Below are positions 1 through 11,828 of a stretch of DNA of 64,000 nt, in pieces. The stretch's first letter is position 1. Each line of letters starts with the position of its first letter. Location: contig NC_089246.1 of NCBI RefSeq assembly GCF_000512585.2, forward strand, positions 1,302,001 through 1,366,000, read 5' to 3'. The notes beneath the pieces were generated by a model. That model did not search any database and was not told the DNA's origin. It worked only from the letters and a program-made list of their open reading frames with translations. The position numbers were made by a program, and so were the translations under genes. This DNA comes from Kwoniella bestiolae CBS 10118. Taxonomy: Eukaryota > Basidiomycota > Tremellomycetes > Tremellales > Cryptococcaceae.

Positions 1-3000
1 CGTTTACTGGTCTATTAGACGCAGTGGTAGACGTATCAAACATCGAAGATACACGTTTCCTATTCCCATCCCTATTCCGATTATTCACTGACGGTTTTCT
101 AGGTCCATGAGGTACTTTCCTCTCTACGCTATTCCTCTTTCCAGCTCCAACTTGGACTTTGGTCCTGGATTGAGGCGTCGTACCGGAGCTCTCCACTGTA
201 CCACTCTCATCCTCGCTCTCCTCATCGCTCTCATCGGTATCCTCAAACTTGTTTGAAGGTTTCCTTGCGCGAGCGAAGCTGGATTTAACGATTTCTTTGG
301 GTGGTACGGGACGAGTTGGGCCCTTTTCGGCAGAAGCAGAATGAGGGGGAGGGACCGTTGTGGCAGGAGATATAGTAGAATCCGACATTGGCGATCTAAC
401 CTTCTCCGAAGCATAGCCATCGTCCTGAGTCTTGATCTGCGATAAAGAAGGTTTCGGGAGGTTATTCGTACTTGTTGAAGAAGCTATACCCGCCAATCTC
501 TCAGATAGGGGTGATCTTATTCTCTCTTCTCCATCTGAACCAGATGTGGTGGGTCGTACATTGGCCGAAGGGGGATGTGGGTTTGGATGATGGCCCATCT
601 CCCTTCCTAAAGATTGCTGCTCGTCACCTCCGTAGGCGTCCATCGAGGAAAGTACAAAAGCAGGATCGAACCCATCATCCGTCGGCGCAGAGGTCCATAA
701 TCCCGAGATGATCTTCATAGGCTCCTCCAACAACGACAACTTCTTTCTATTCTCTGCTCGGGGTGAAGTATGGGTTTGAGGAAGATCAGAAGGTGGTTTA
801 GGCGGAGTATCAGGCATCTGATCGGGCGGGAGAGGGAGGTTGAGTGATTTGGGAGTTGCGTCGTCCACCTGAGGGAGAGGGAGAGGAGCGACGGGTGGTC
901 CAGGTGCGAGGGACGGGCTGGGCTGACGTGGGAGGGATGCCGCTGCCACTGCCGAATGATCATGTATGAGCGGAGCGAGGTGAGAGAAATACCCATCGAT
1001 CGGATCGAGCTCTTCTGGCGAGGTGACGAAATCTTCACTTGTCGTGGTCGCATCTGCCGATTCGGATTGTTGAGGATTGGGAGTAGATGGTCCAGACGTA
1101 GCAGGAGAGGTTCCATGCTTGGGCAGGAGATCGTCCCTTGTCAATCTAGTACTCTTAACCACAAACCCACTTCCTCCCGAACCTCCTCCATTCCTCGTAT
1201 GACCTCCTCCCTGTCTTTGACGGTGGACAGTAAAGCTAAGTCCAGGATTGGGGCTGGGTCTTCGAGGTATATCTTGAGCCTTACCCAGCGCTGGACTACC
1301 TCTACGTGTAATATCGGATGAAGATGGAATCGGGCTAGGGCTTGGTGAGAGTTTCTTATCTACTGCAAAGGGGCTGGGAGTCTTCTTTCGATCTACCACT
1401 TCTGAACTGAGTTGTCGTTGTAATATCGCTGGACTGGCAGATCCTTCCTTCGTCGCGTTCGCAGCAATCGCAGATGAGGCAGGCGCAGGAGAGGTCTTCC
1501 TATTGATTTGATCAAACATCGTAGCTGGTCTTCCACCCACAGCACCCGAGGGGGTACCAGTCCCTCTCATACTTGAGAGAGATTGCGAGCTGTTCTCCCT
1601 CCTCATGTCTTTACCCCTGATCATACCCAATGGCAAATCATCATCATCGTCGTCATCCCCAATATCTCGATGCAGGTGGGAATGTTGACCCGATACATGT
1701 CTCGAAGTAGGTACACCATGCCCGGAATCGCTCATCGTTACAAGTGTTTCGCTAGGTCTTCTTATCCCCTTCCTGAATGCTGCCACACTGACTTTCGTGG
1801 CTGATATGAACTCGTCGCCAGTGGCTGAACCAAGGGAATTGGCTATACTTGCCGGTCTGGAAAGTGGGAAGGTAGGAGGTTGACGTGGTGTACCAGCGTA
1901 AGAAACTGGTGGACTAGGTATTCCACCAGAAGTCGAAATCAACGCTGAAGGCGATGGGATTTCGTTATTTCCCATTATGGGCGAGGTCAAAAGATCACCT
2001 GAAGAGATGGATGATCGAGGTTCCTTCCTGACGTGGGCCAAGTAGTTTTCGAGTTCCCCCGCACCTTCCACTTCCATCATTCCTGATACATGTCTGAAGC
2101 CTCTTAGTTGAAATGACCCATCGTCAGGTTTCGGGTTATCGTCTAGTGCTAGGGATGTACGCGAGACGGAACGTGTAAAGGGGTTATGGAAGAATGAGGA
2201 GGAGGGCCGACGGAGTTGCTGTGGACGAGGCTGACGGGGTTGGGGTTCAGGCTGATTGGCATCGAATGATGGTCGATTGTTCGTGAGATCCAGGGAAGTA
2301 TCGTTTCGGGAGTTTCTGCGAGGGGTGGGTGAGTGGGACTGGCATTGACGGTAGAAATCAGCTTTACATTTTGGCAAGACGAGGGATGTGATAGATGAGA
2401 GTCCAGTCGAACAGGCTCAACTCACCCTTTCGACCTCACTATCAACTTGAGTCTTACTAGACCGTCTTTGTCTCTTCCAGAACTTGTTTTTCTTCTCCGC
2501 CGACTCCAACAGCTCCATCCTGTTCTCTTCATCCTCATGTTCCATGGGGCTATTCGTAGACGAATAATCTAAGGAGGTATCTTGGGTAATATCTGGATGT
2601 ACGTCATCTTTGTCAATGATGACGATCGATTCATCCGTCATCGAGGGTGTCATCCCAACGGGATCGATATCATCTTGAACCTCGTTTCTGTTACCAGAAG
2701 AAACGATAGTCGGCACAGGTACAGGGGGGTTCGAACTCCTCCTCAACCATTTCTCAGGAGGTGATTGTCTGGGTGTATCACTTTTCAAATCCACTTCGAA
2801 ATTCAGTTGACCCAATATCCCGCCGACCTGTCTGAACTGTCCACTTGTGACTCGATCTTTCCGTCTGGATGACGAAGCAATGTCATATTCCAGATTATGG
2901 TCTAATATATGCTCTTCCTGTTCTCCTTCATACTTGTCTTCCTGCGACGACGAAGGGAGGTGGACAGCAGAAGATGTAGATGCAGATAGGGGGTTGGTCG

Positions 3001-3493
3001 TGGCTAGTGGTGAGCTGGGTTGAGGCGGTAAGGGAGGATCAAAAGATAGTAACGTTGACCTTCGTTGTTTATTTATGGGTAATTTCCGATTACTATTCAA
3101 TGGTGAATTCGGTGCAGAAACGTTCCTTGATTGATGTGGGCGAGTGGGGGTAGGTAAATGTGAGTGGGAGTGGGATTCGTACGGTGTACCTTTTATGGGA
3201 TCTTCTTGCTGTTTCTCCTTTTCTTTGCCCTTCTGTTTCTTGAATGGTTTGGCCAGTTTCGAAGTTATAGAGTTACTGGAAGGTGAGGGGGTTGGGATAG
3301 ACGGTCTGACCAATTTGGATGAGGAGGGAGTATCGAGGTTGGGATTGGGGGAACGATGAGTTTTCGACGTTGGCGTAGTGGGTCGACCATTACCTTTACT
3401 TGGTGGTGTGGGTTTATCATCGTCGATAGGTTGGCTTTGTTTCGATGACGAGGCAGGAGAAGAGGAGTGTTTGAACCTTGATAAAAGACCCAT
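1..3493 (-). CDS. Long Ser/Pro-rich disordered protein, 3' end beyond the window
   Basis: Function not recognised. The start is the ATG at 3493 (MGLLSRFKHSSSPASS). Exon 1 runs 3493-2426 and ends in a phase-0 GTGAGT donor; exon 2 begins at 2338 after a CAG acceptor and stays open to base 1, giving about 1,135 residues with the C-terminus missing. The protein is almost entirely low-complexity Ser, Pro, Thr and charged residues, with an Asp run (near 1640-1655) and an acidic ESDEESEDES patch near 215. I see no enzymatic domain, signal peptide or membrane segment. Two less biased islands are around residues 220-240 (GGILGQLNFEVDL) and at the FRHVSGMMEVEG segment encoded near 2050-2100. It could be a cytoskeletal, signalling-scaffold or polarity protein, but that is a guess. 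The gene model is fairly secure because the second reading frame stays open for 2.3 kb. Confidence 0.75.
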
Positions 3494-4672
3494 TTCTTTG
3501 TGATGTGGGTTGTATATAACAAGAATTGGATCTGGCAGAATGATGCAATCGAAGATGTTAGTTGTACTGTACCAGAAAGCAGTCTGGTCGAGTGATTTTG
3601 ATTTTATAGATATGTAACAGGAATGAAAGAATGGAGAAGATGATGAGGATGGTGGTTTGGTAGTTAATTTAGGGAGCTGAGAATCGATGATGAAGTATCA
3701 GGATGAAATGGTGATAATCCGTTCCCAATATGACAAAGGAGCAAAAAGGCAATGTACATAGAGTATTCCGATTACGGTGATACTGTGCATTGTAAAGGGG
3801 TATTCGGTGTGTATGTGTGATGTGTGCGATTAACTACGGAAAAGAAAGGATAGTAAGAGGGAGGGAGGGACGAGACTTACTTTTGATTTCCCCTGTCTGT
3901 CTAACTGGCTAGGCTGACCCTTTCTTTGATCGTACAGTACGTGCACTACTATTACTATCCTACAACAACCATGATCCAATCCTAAACTATTGATATTGAT
4001 ATCCTGCGATGAGTTGTACTTGATGAAACCTGGTGTGGTCCGATGTCTAAACTCTGCTGTTCAACTGCACGTGCACTGGCACTGACACTGGCACTCGGTG
4101 CTCGGTGCTCGGTGCTCGGTGGCAATATCAACAAGGTTTGAAACTGAGCCGAACAAGATGTACAGGGGATGTGATGATCCGTTGGGTCCGATCCGAGTGT
4201 GAATATCTTCTTCCTGTCCGATAGAGTGGTCCTATTCCTATTACTATTCAAACATTGTCAAGATGGCAAGAGAGGCAATGACATCGAATGGGGAGAAGTT
4301 GACAAGTACGAGTAAAATGCTATGCTGTGACGTGACTTTTGGTTTATTCGTTTCACATCCCAATCAATCGACTTGTTCTGTTCTGTTCCTGAATTACTAG
4401 TATCACATCACACTTTAAGCGGGATGATCCGGGGTCTCCGATATAACGTATTGTATCGCTACGTACTACTGATGAAATGTATACATGAATCGCACTGTAC
4501 AAATCATGAGAAGGTATGTTGAATGAATAGATATCGATGAGAGATATGGATAAGGAAATAGATGTATGTAGGTTATCTTACAAGGGGTAGAGAGAATAAA
4601 GTGTGTCTCGGTACAACATGGACGGATAAAACATATTTGGAAAACCCCCTTATCATGATGACGTCCGTACAA
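3494..4672. other. Intergenic region upstream of the disordered-protein gene
   Basis: This 1.2 kb stretch lies between the start of the gene at 3493 (reading left) and the stop of the gene at 4673. No convincing coding exon is visible. On the minus strand a GTAAGT near 3880 could be the donor of a 5'-UTR intron for the left-hand gene. A heptamer tandem repeat sits at 4094-4121, preceded by degenerate CACTGG/CACTGA hexamers. Confidence 0.5.
4094..4121. repeat. (CTCGGTG)4 minisatellite
   Basis: Four perfect copies of the 7-mer CTCGGTG in non-coding DNA. Just before it are degenerate 6-mers of the CACTGG type. This looks like simple replication slippage. Confidence 0.9.
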
Positions 4673-7084
4673 TCACAAAAGCAACTCGTCTTCGCTTTCT
4701 TCATCACCTTCTGCTCCCACTCCATACCACCTCGTATCTTTCAACATCTCGGAAGAAGACATCACTCCTTCCTCTTCGCCCTCACCCATATCTATCAACA
4801 GCTCATCCTCGCCCTCGTCCCCTTCTATCACGTTGAGATGTTCGTGCGGAAAGGACACCTCACCTGGTCCGTGGTAGCTCAACACGCTCTTCTCATGAGT
4901 AGGAAACTGATCGAGACCATACGATGAGTCCACGATGAAGGATAGAGGGGGGTAAGCGATCTGCCGATAGCTGGGCGGGGAAGCTGTATTCGCAGGAAGT
5001 GACTGTAGCACATTAACTTGTTTGTTTAGCACATTCCCAAGATTCAGATAACGGATATACTCACGTTTATCATACTTGTATCTATATCGAGATTCTCCCC
5101 TCTTATTGCCATCTCATCTTCGTCATCATCGTCAATCAGCAACTCCGGATCCTCCTCCTCCTGTTCGTCCTCATTATACACGTCTTCAACAATCAACAAT
5201 TCCTCTTCATCCTCATCCTCGTCCCTGTTGATATGGTCCTTCCATCCTGTTTTATAATACTGGTTCTCCAGCTCCTCATCTTCGTTGTACGGCTCATATT
5301 CTTCTGCTCGGTCGATGAGAAGTTCATCTTCGGAATATTGAGAAGCTTCGTCAATGTCATGTTTGATCGCATTGGAATCAAAGGTGATGGGAGTGCTGGG
5401 AATGTATGATTGAGATTGAGATGCAGAGGCCGTTTGCTGTGTGCTTTCGTGATGTGTGTCATCGTACACAAGCTGTGAGGGCAGATGAGTCAGCTGTGAT
5501 GTACATCTTGGTGCGTTGGAATATTGCTCACTTCAATCCTCTTGTACGACATCCTGCCAGGCCTTCTTCTCCTTTCCTCGAAATTACCCCTCCCAATCTG
5601 CCCAATCACGTCACCAATGATCCTCGTTAACTTCTTCTCCGTCTTGTTACCTCCTTCCTCCTCCCATTCCTTCCGCTTGTCGGCCACCTCTTGAAGATTG
5701 GCATGACATCGATCTATCGGCTCCATGAACTCCACTTCCTGAGCTGTTGAAAGAGGGTCCGGCGGACGCGCCTTCCTGTTTTTCTTAGCGGAACCAGATG
5801 AGACTTCCTGACCCTGAGTCTGGCTCTGGCTTTGACTTTGACTGGATGATTTCCGTCTCTTGCTTTTCCTAGACTGGAGCTCGGATGCATCTCTCACCGA
5901 AGAGTACAAAGCATGTTCCTGATGCTGAGAGATAGGCTTGATCAGGGCTTTCATCTGACCGGCGAGAGGAGTGTGATAAGTGTTAGAGAGGTGGAGCAAT
6001 TGGGTGAGCGAATTGGCGATAGAACGAGGCAACTGAAATGTAGACCAGTACTAGTGGTTCACAGCAGTGTAAGCTCTCCGCTCTATCTCAAGTTGGGACA
6101 AGAGCTTACCTCGAGAAGACCGCCATCAAATATCAATGGGAATCGACTAAATATCTGTAAGCTACCGAGTGTCCATCATTTGGGCTCCATAGCTTACCGG
6201 ATAAAGTGTTCCCGTAGCAACCTATCGAGAGAAGCATTTAGCTGTTTCTGCAGCCATGAATCTGCATGACCTGCCATTAATGTAAACAGACAATGAGCGT
6301 CTGCACATTTCGTCTGAGATTAAGCGGGGTCACACCTACCATCTTTATATTCCGAATCGGCATTCTGTGGGAATGCTAATTCATCTTCCAACCCATCCAA
6401 CCGGTTGATCAAGAACATATCGTCATCTTCATTATCCACCTCCTCATCCCCATCACCCACTTGGCTAGATTGTCTGACCTGCTTTCTTGGACTACCTGGT
6501 CGGTAAGGTATCCACTCATAAGTTATATTTACCCCAGTGAGGAAAGCGATAGGAGAACCGGAGGGTATGAGGTTCTTGGAGAGTACGTTATGTGTGGGGC
6601 AAGCAGTAAGAGGGTTCAGCAGGAGGGTGTCATCGGTGGTACCACCGGATGTTCGAATGATAGGTTCAAGAGGAAGTAAACCGAGGGCTGTGTAATTCTA
6701 GTTAAAGGTAATTTATCATCAGCCGAAACATCCTCTGGACCGGTAGAATAAGAGGGCTGCAGCGGTTCATACCTTTTTGAAAGTATTTATGAACCTTTCT
6801 CGTATATTCTCTTCAATTCCTTCTCCCACCCCTATATCCTCCAACAGATCTTTCATCACTCTTATATGAATTTGCACCTTCCCACCAACAGGTATAATCA
6901 CCTCGGTACATGATTCCAACTTTCTTCCTATGACTAGGGGAGAGAATGGCGGGGACTGTACCAACAGCTTTGGCTTGATTCTTGTACGAAGAGTGGGCGT
7001 GTAAGGGAGTTTCGAAGTAGTGAGGAAATGGGAGTATGGGAGGGAGATGGGTTGGGTAGGTGAGATTGGATGATTATATGACAT
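4673..7084 (-). CDS. Unrecognised nuclear-type protein with repeated ELLID acidic motifs (SIM-like)
   Basis: Family not recognised. The start is the ATG at 7084 (MSYNHPISPTQPISLPYSHF). Exon 1 ends in GTATGA after a phase-0 AAG near 6773; the next exon begins at 6697 with NYTALGLLPLEP, because the alternative acceptor ten bases on would hit a stop. Further short exons follow (near 6271-6220, 6150-6110, 6032-5505, 5470-5050, 4990-4673). The middle part is basic (KSKRRKSSS, KKNRKARPP), consistent with a nuclear localisation signal. The C-terminal 200 residues are acidic and repeat a hydrophobic core flanked by Asp/Glu: DELLIDRAEE, EELLIVEDV, PELLIDDDDE, DELLIDMGEG, and a final EDELLL at the C-terminus. 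These fit the consensus of SUMO-interacting motifs. A role in SUMO-dependent chromatin or DNA repair is inference only. Confidence 0.65.
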
Positions 7085-7543
7085 GGTAGTAGGATGATAG
7101 TCTAATCGTGATCGATCATCGTATCTGGAGTATCCACAGGACTATCTTTGTATAAGTGGTGATATCATATATGAAAAGAGGATGGAAGAAAGAAAGAAGA
7201 GAGAAGAGAGAAGAAGAGGAAGAATAATGCAGTTTCAATTTGAGCGGGGGGTGGACATGTCAAGTGGAGGGAGAACTGAGGGTCTGTGCGTAACAAGGGA
7301 TATAGAGCATCTTACTCGATCGGGTAATTCGAGTACTCTTTCGATTGCACGTGGCTGTGTCATCTGCGCACGGTGACGCGCTTGGCTCAACAATGAAAGA
7401 GGATGAAAAGGAAAAATGGACAAATGACGATGAAGCAAAGAAATATACTGTATCTATTCTTGGTACAACTCATACATCACACTGTATATCTTCCATACTC
7501 CTCAGACTCCCCTATCCTCAAAGAGGAATTATCACCACCAACG
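7085..7543. promoter_or_regulatory. Divergent promoter region
   Basis: About 460 bp between two divergent starts (7084 minus, 7544 plus). It holds a purine-rich GAAGA-type tract on the plus strand around 7180-7225 and short out-of-context ORFs that look non-coding. No clear TATA box was seen. Confidence 0.4.
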
Positions 7544-10233
7544 ATGCCCCCTCTCCGAGCTGGAGCCTCGTTACCAACCCTCCTAACACTCACCAGGCTC
7601 TTCCATGCCATACCCAAACGATCAGATGAATGGGTCCTATCCGCACCTTCGCCTATAGAACCTGAAGATCCACCTGACAGTCCCGCGTTCTGGTGGAAAC
7701 TGGGATTGAGCGTTGTATTCGTTCTTTCAGGTGGTGTATTCGCTGGGTTAGTTTATGCTCCCCTCTCCTCATTTGTGCCCCTTCTCAGCGGGAAATGTCG
7801 CAAAGGCTGATACAAGTTCATGTGAGAACAGGTTGACATTAGCGTTGATGGGTTCGGATGACCTCAATCTCAGAGTATTGGCTACTTCCTCTTCTAATCC
7901 TAAAGAACGAAAAGCCGCTTCGAAAGTGTTGAAATTGCTTTCGAGGGGTAGGCATTGGGTATTGGTGGTCCTGCTGCTAAGTAACGTTGTATGTCTCTTA
8001 TTTTCCCTTTTTCTTGCTGCCAAGACTTCACCAAAGGTATCAACGCTGATTGGATGCTCAACATGATGATAGATTGTCAATGAATCTTTACCCATCTTCT
8101 TAGATGACGTTCTCGGAGGCGGATTGTACGCTGTGATAGTTTCGACTACGATGATTGTCATTTTCGGTGAAATCATACCTCAGGCTGTAAGTGGTGCTGT
8201 TTTTCAGCTTCAACTCGCAATATCCCAAATTCAGATATGAGGAAGAGCAGACAAGCTGATTTGGTATTTCGTGCAAAGGTGTGTGTACGATACGGTCTAG
8301 CAATCGGAGGAGCATGTGCACCGATGGTGTGGTGCTTTATGATCCTCTTCTCACCTATCGCTTGGCCAACTGCGAAATTGTTAGATTATATACTTGGTAC
8401 CGATGAGGGTCATACGTGAGTTGGACTGTACCATTGCACTTTCTTTCCGAGAAACTTTGTGTGATACGAGAGCAATTGTTCTGTTCATGAGCTAACGAAA
8501 TACCTGCCATGCAGATACAAAAAAGCAGAACTCAAGTCGTTCTTGCAATTCCACCGAGAAGGTGAAGAACCTCTTCGGGACGATGAGGTGAGTCAACCCC
8601 TTCGTTCCATTCCATTATTTTGCCTTTCATCGGCAGATCATTGTTTCCCTCCTTCATAACCACTGTGCATCAGCTAACGTTTCCCTGTTTGGTATGCACA
8701 TAGATCGGAATTCTCAACGGTGTTCTTTCCCTAAACGACAAACACGCCAAGGAGATCATGACCCCCATCAAAGATTGTTTGACCCTATCTTCAGACAAGG
8801 TCTTGGATCACGAGGCGATAGATCAAATCTTGTTATCTGGGTTCTCGAGGATACCGATCCATGAACCGGGTCAGAAAGATAATTTCATTGGGATGTTGTT
8901 GGTTAAGAGAGTAGGTGTATTTCTTTGCGTAAAACCAATATGCCTTACGTTCCTACCAGCCTTCTGACTTACATCTGCTGCCTCTGATTATTCTAGCTTA
9001 TCACATACAATCCCGACGACGAATGGCCGGTTTCCAAATTCTCATTGCTACCTCTACCAGAAGCTAAACCGGACATCAACTGTTTCCAAGCTTTAGATTA
9101 CTTTCAAACTGGACGAGCACACTTGTTGCTGATTAGTGAAACCCCTGGTCAGAAAGGTGGTGCGATCGGTATTGTCAGTTGTGAGTTGTCATTTGCTCAC
9201 TATGGTATCGCAGAGATGTGGCTGACTTTGACATGTGTCTGGTTTAGTGGAAGATCTGATCGAAGAGTAAGCTAGCTGTCAAAATCTGAGGAGGATCGAA
9301 GCTGACAACTATGATCATATAGAATTATTGGCGAAGAAATTGTGAGCTAGTCTCCATTTGATCGGAGTGGCAAGTCAGCTTATCCTTTGTCATAGGTCGA
9401 CGAGACAGACCGATATGAAGACAATCACTCGAAGAAGATGGCTAAGCGATCTGGACCTGCTGCTGTGATGCGTGAGTGAAATCCCTAAATTACGGAGGAA
9501 CGTTGTGCTGATGGATACCATAGGTGGAATCATTGAGAGACGAAGGGTGATCAACGCATTCAGTAGACGACCATCTGTGAGTGTCACCTCGCAGTAGTTA
9601 AATCTCTTCAGGGATTAGTTTCCCAAATCATCCATCTTCTTGTCGTCTGTATTGACGTTGATATGTGCTGTATAGCGATCAAATACCCATGACACCACTC
9701 CCACCAACCCCGCTCAAAATACCATATCTCTCCCTCCCAGCGGAACCGGCACGAATGGCAACACGCAAGATGGCATCCTGATTCAAATCGATAATGGTAA
9801 CCTCGTAGCTGAGCCCGTGGAATTCACAGGAGACACAGAGAACAGCGTGCAGGTAGATCAAAGTAAACAATTGACCGTTGGCGAAAACCCAAATATCAAG
9901 ACCAGCCAACCACAACAACCTGAAAATCTGATGGATACCATCGAAGAGGTTAGTCCGATCAGTCCGTCTGCTGAGAGAGAGGAAATAAACGTTACGGTAA
10001 ATGTTGGAGATGCCCTTTCGCCCAAACCTCAGCCTCAGGACGGTGCGACACTTTCACCTGACCCTAATGGTGAGGACGAAGGTAGTGGGAGTGGGACGGT
10101 CAGTGGGAATGTCAGTGAACACGAGCACGAACAAGGCGAGGCGAACGTAAATGGCGGGAATAACGGAGGGACGACGGCACAGAATAAGAAGAAAAAGAAG
10201 AAGGGAAAGAAGGGAAAGAAAGATAAGAGTTAG
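7544..10233 (+). CDS. MAM3: Mam3/CNNM-type membrane protein (DUF21 plus CBS pair)
   Basis: A fungal ancient-conserved-domain (CNNM/CorC-like) protein of about 600 residues. In yeast, Mam3 is a vacuolar membrane protein linked to metal-ion (Mn/Mg) homeostasis. The N-terminus [16 protein letters not shown] and a hydrophobic stretch near residue 55 lead into the DUF21 core: [56 protein letters not shown] and VRYGLAIGG. Next come the linker [11 protein letters not shown] and two CBS modules, with [31 protein letters not shown] and GIVSLEDLIEEIIGEEIVDE. The tail is long, disordered and ends in a Lys/Gly-rich stretch. About nine short introns fit GT/AG rules; the first is at 7748, inside AGLTL. The start at 7544 gives a hydrophobic N-terminus; an in-frame ATG at 7403 is less likely. 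Confidence 0.9.
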
Positions 10234-10383
10234 TGTGATGGTTTTGTTTTGTTTCAACCTCCATACCATACCATCTCATCTTGACTTGCACTCTATATAT
10301 TTAAGATTGCATATACATGAATACGAATTACCTGATCTTGAAATGTATCAATTATGCATGCTCATTTTCTGCCTTTTCGGTTC

Positions 10384-11372
10384 ATGATAGCCAATGACCC
10401 GAGCGATACACCTTCACTTCCTTTTGAGAGTCATCAGCAATTTTCCCTAGCATGTTTGAGCTTTATAGAGAAATATGAGGATCCACCTGATTCGGTAGAA
10501 GAGAAATTGGGGGTGGGCGCGTGGAAGAGGAATAGAGGATGGAGATGGGTTGAACATCGGGTGAGTTAAGTGGGATCCCTCCTACCGTCTGTCCCGATAC
10601 ATAGGATACTCTAGTGTGTGGTCTGCTAGCAGAGCTGATGGAGTGTGACGGGGATAGTGGGTATCAAACCATGGATACATGTATCGGAAATTGACGCGAT
10701 ACGTTCCATTCCCCTCTTCCCCCGATACCACCTCGACTCTGCCACCGGAAGAAGAAGAAGATGAGGGAGAAGGATTGGAAGATGTTCTTCCTGATCCTTC
10801 TACCAATCATCCTGCCAATCAGGGAAGGGAAGGGGCGAAGCTTAGAAAAGTGGATATAGAGCAGTACATAGTCTATTCGAAAACATACGGATGTCCCCAG
10901 TTCTGCTTCAGGGCATTCGACGAGAGTGAGTCCGTCATGATCTTCACCTGATTCTTGAGAGAGACGCAACTTGGCTAATCCTTGATAACAATACCTTACC
11001 GTAGCCGGCGCACCACTCTCCGTACCCAACCTCTTATCTCTCAACCTCCTCAAACCTTCTTCCCACCACCAGAGGACAGATATAACGGACGATACAATCC
11101 CTCTCTCGTCCGATTCGCCCTTCCCCCTCCTTCAATCTCTGAAACATCCCAGCACTGGGGAATTGGTACTGGGTATACATCCTTGTAAGGTCTCTGGGGC
11201 GGTGGGTGAGATCTTGAATGCTGAGAGCGGGCGGAGGAGGGGTCAGAAAGCTCAAGGAGGGAAGGGGGAGGATGGGGCAGGAGATGAAGATCGAAGAGGG
11301 GGAGGATGGGTGGATTGGCTCGAATGTTGGTTGATGCTTACTTCTGATATTATCGATTTGACTTATCCATAG
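10384..11372 (+). CDS. ATG10: Atg10-like E2 enzyme of the Atg12-Atg5 conjugation pathway
   Basis: Atg10 takes activated Atg12 from Atg7 and passes it to Atg5, a step needed for Atg8 lipidation in autophagy. Exons 10384-10560, 10658-10925 and 11005-11372 join in frame to 270 residues. The order of motifs fits the Atg3/Atg10 family: GWRWVEHR, then HGYMYRKL across intron 1, an acidic insert (PEEEEDEGEG), the core strand EQYIVYSKTYGCPQFCF, and the catalytic-cysteine motif GIHPCKV near residue 203, followed by a Gly/Lys-rich insert and the terminal WVDWLECWLML helix ending DLTYP. The HPC motif is the expected thioester site. Family members are short and divergent, so Atg3 was considered; the short N-terminus and missing Atg3 insert favour Atg10. 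An upstream in-frame ATG at 10354 is possible. Confidence 0.85.
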
Positions 11373-11828
11373 GCGATAGTGAGATCTTGCAAATAAGTCA
11401 TACATGTGTATATACCGGTTACTCCTCATGCTCATTTACATCTATCGAGGGGAATGAACTCATACTCGGTCAAGAAGCATTCGCAGCAGGCAGCAGGCAA
11501 TGATATTTCAATACACCCAAGACGAGTTAGAGGGATGAAATTCCCCCGATAATAGCAAGATCAACTGCATTCAGGTATTTATAAGGGATGCAAGAAAAGC
11601 GATTAGAGTAATTCTATCGAGTGACAAAAGAGAATATGGAGGAAGAGCTACACTAAATTTGTTAGTTAAATGTATGAAGTCGGGCAGAAACGGGTATATT
11701 TCATAACATTGTCAAAAGTTCGTTGAGCACCCATCTATGAATTTGACCTTGGCAAAGAATTTGCGATAACTGAATTGATATCCATCTTCCCCTGTCGCTC
11801 TTCTGCCGGTTTACTACGCGTGTCCTGC
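11373..11828. other. Convergent 3' intergenic region
   Basis: About 455 bp between two convergent stop codons (11372 plus, 11829 minus). I see no ORF with coding character; it should contain the two 3'-UTRs and polyadenylation signals. Confidence 0.5.

Noticed and set aside
4094..4121. Short-repeat block considered as a CRISPR or regulatory array
   Set aside because: Units are 7 bp with no spacers, in a eukaryotic genome; simple slippage explains it.
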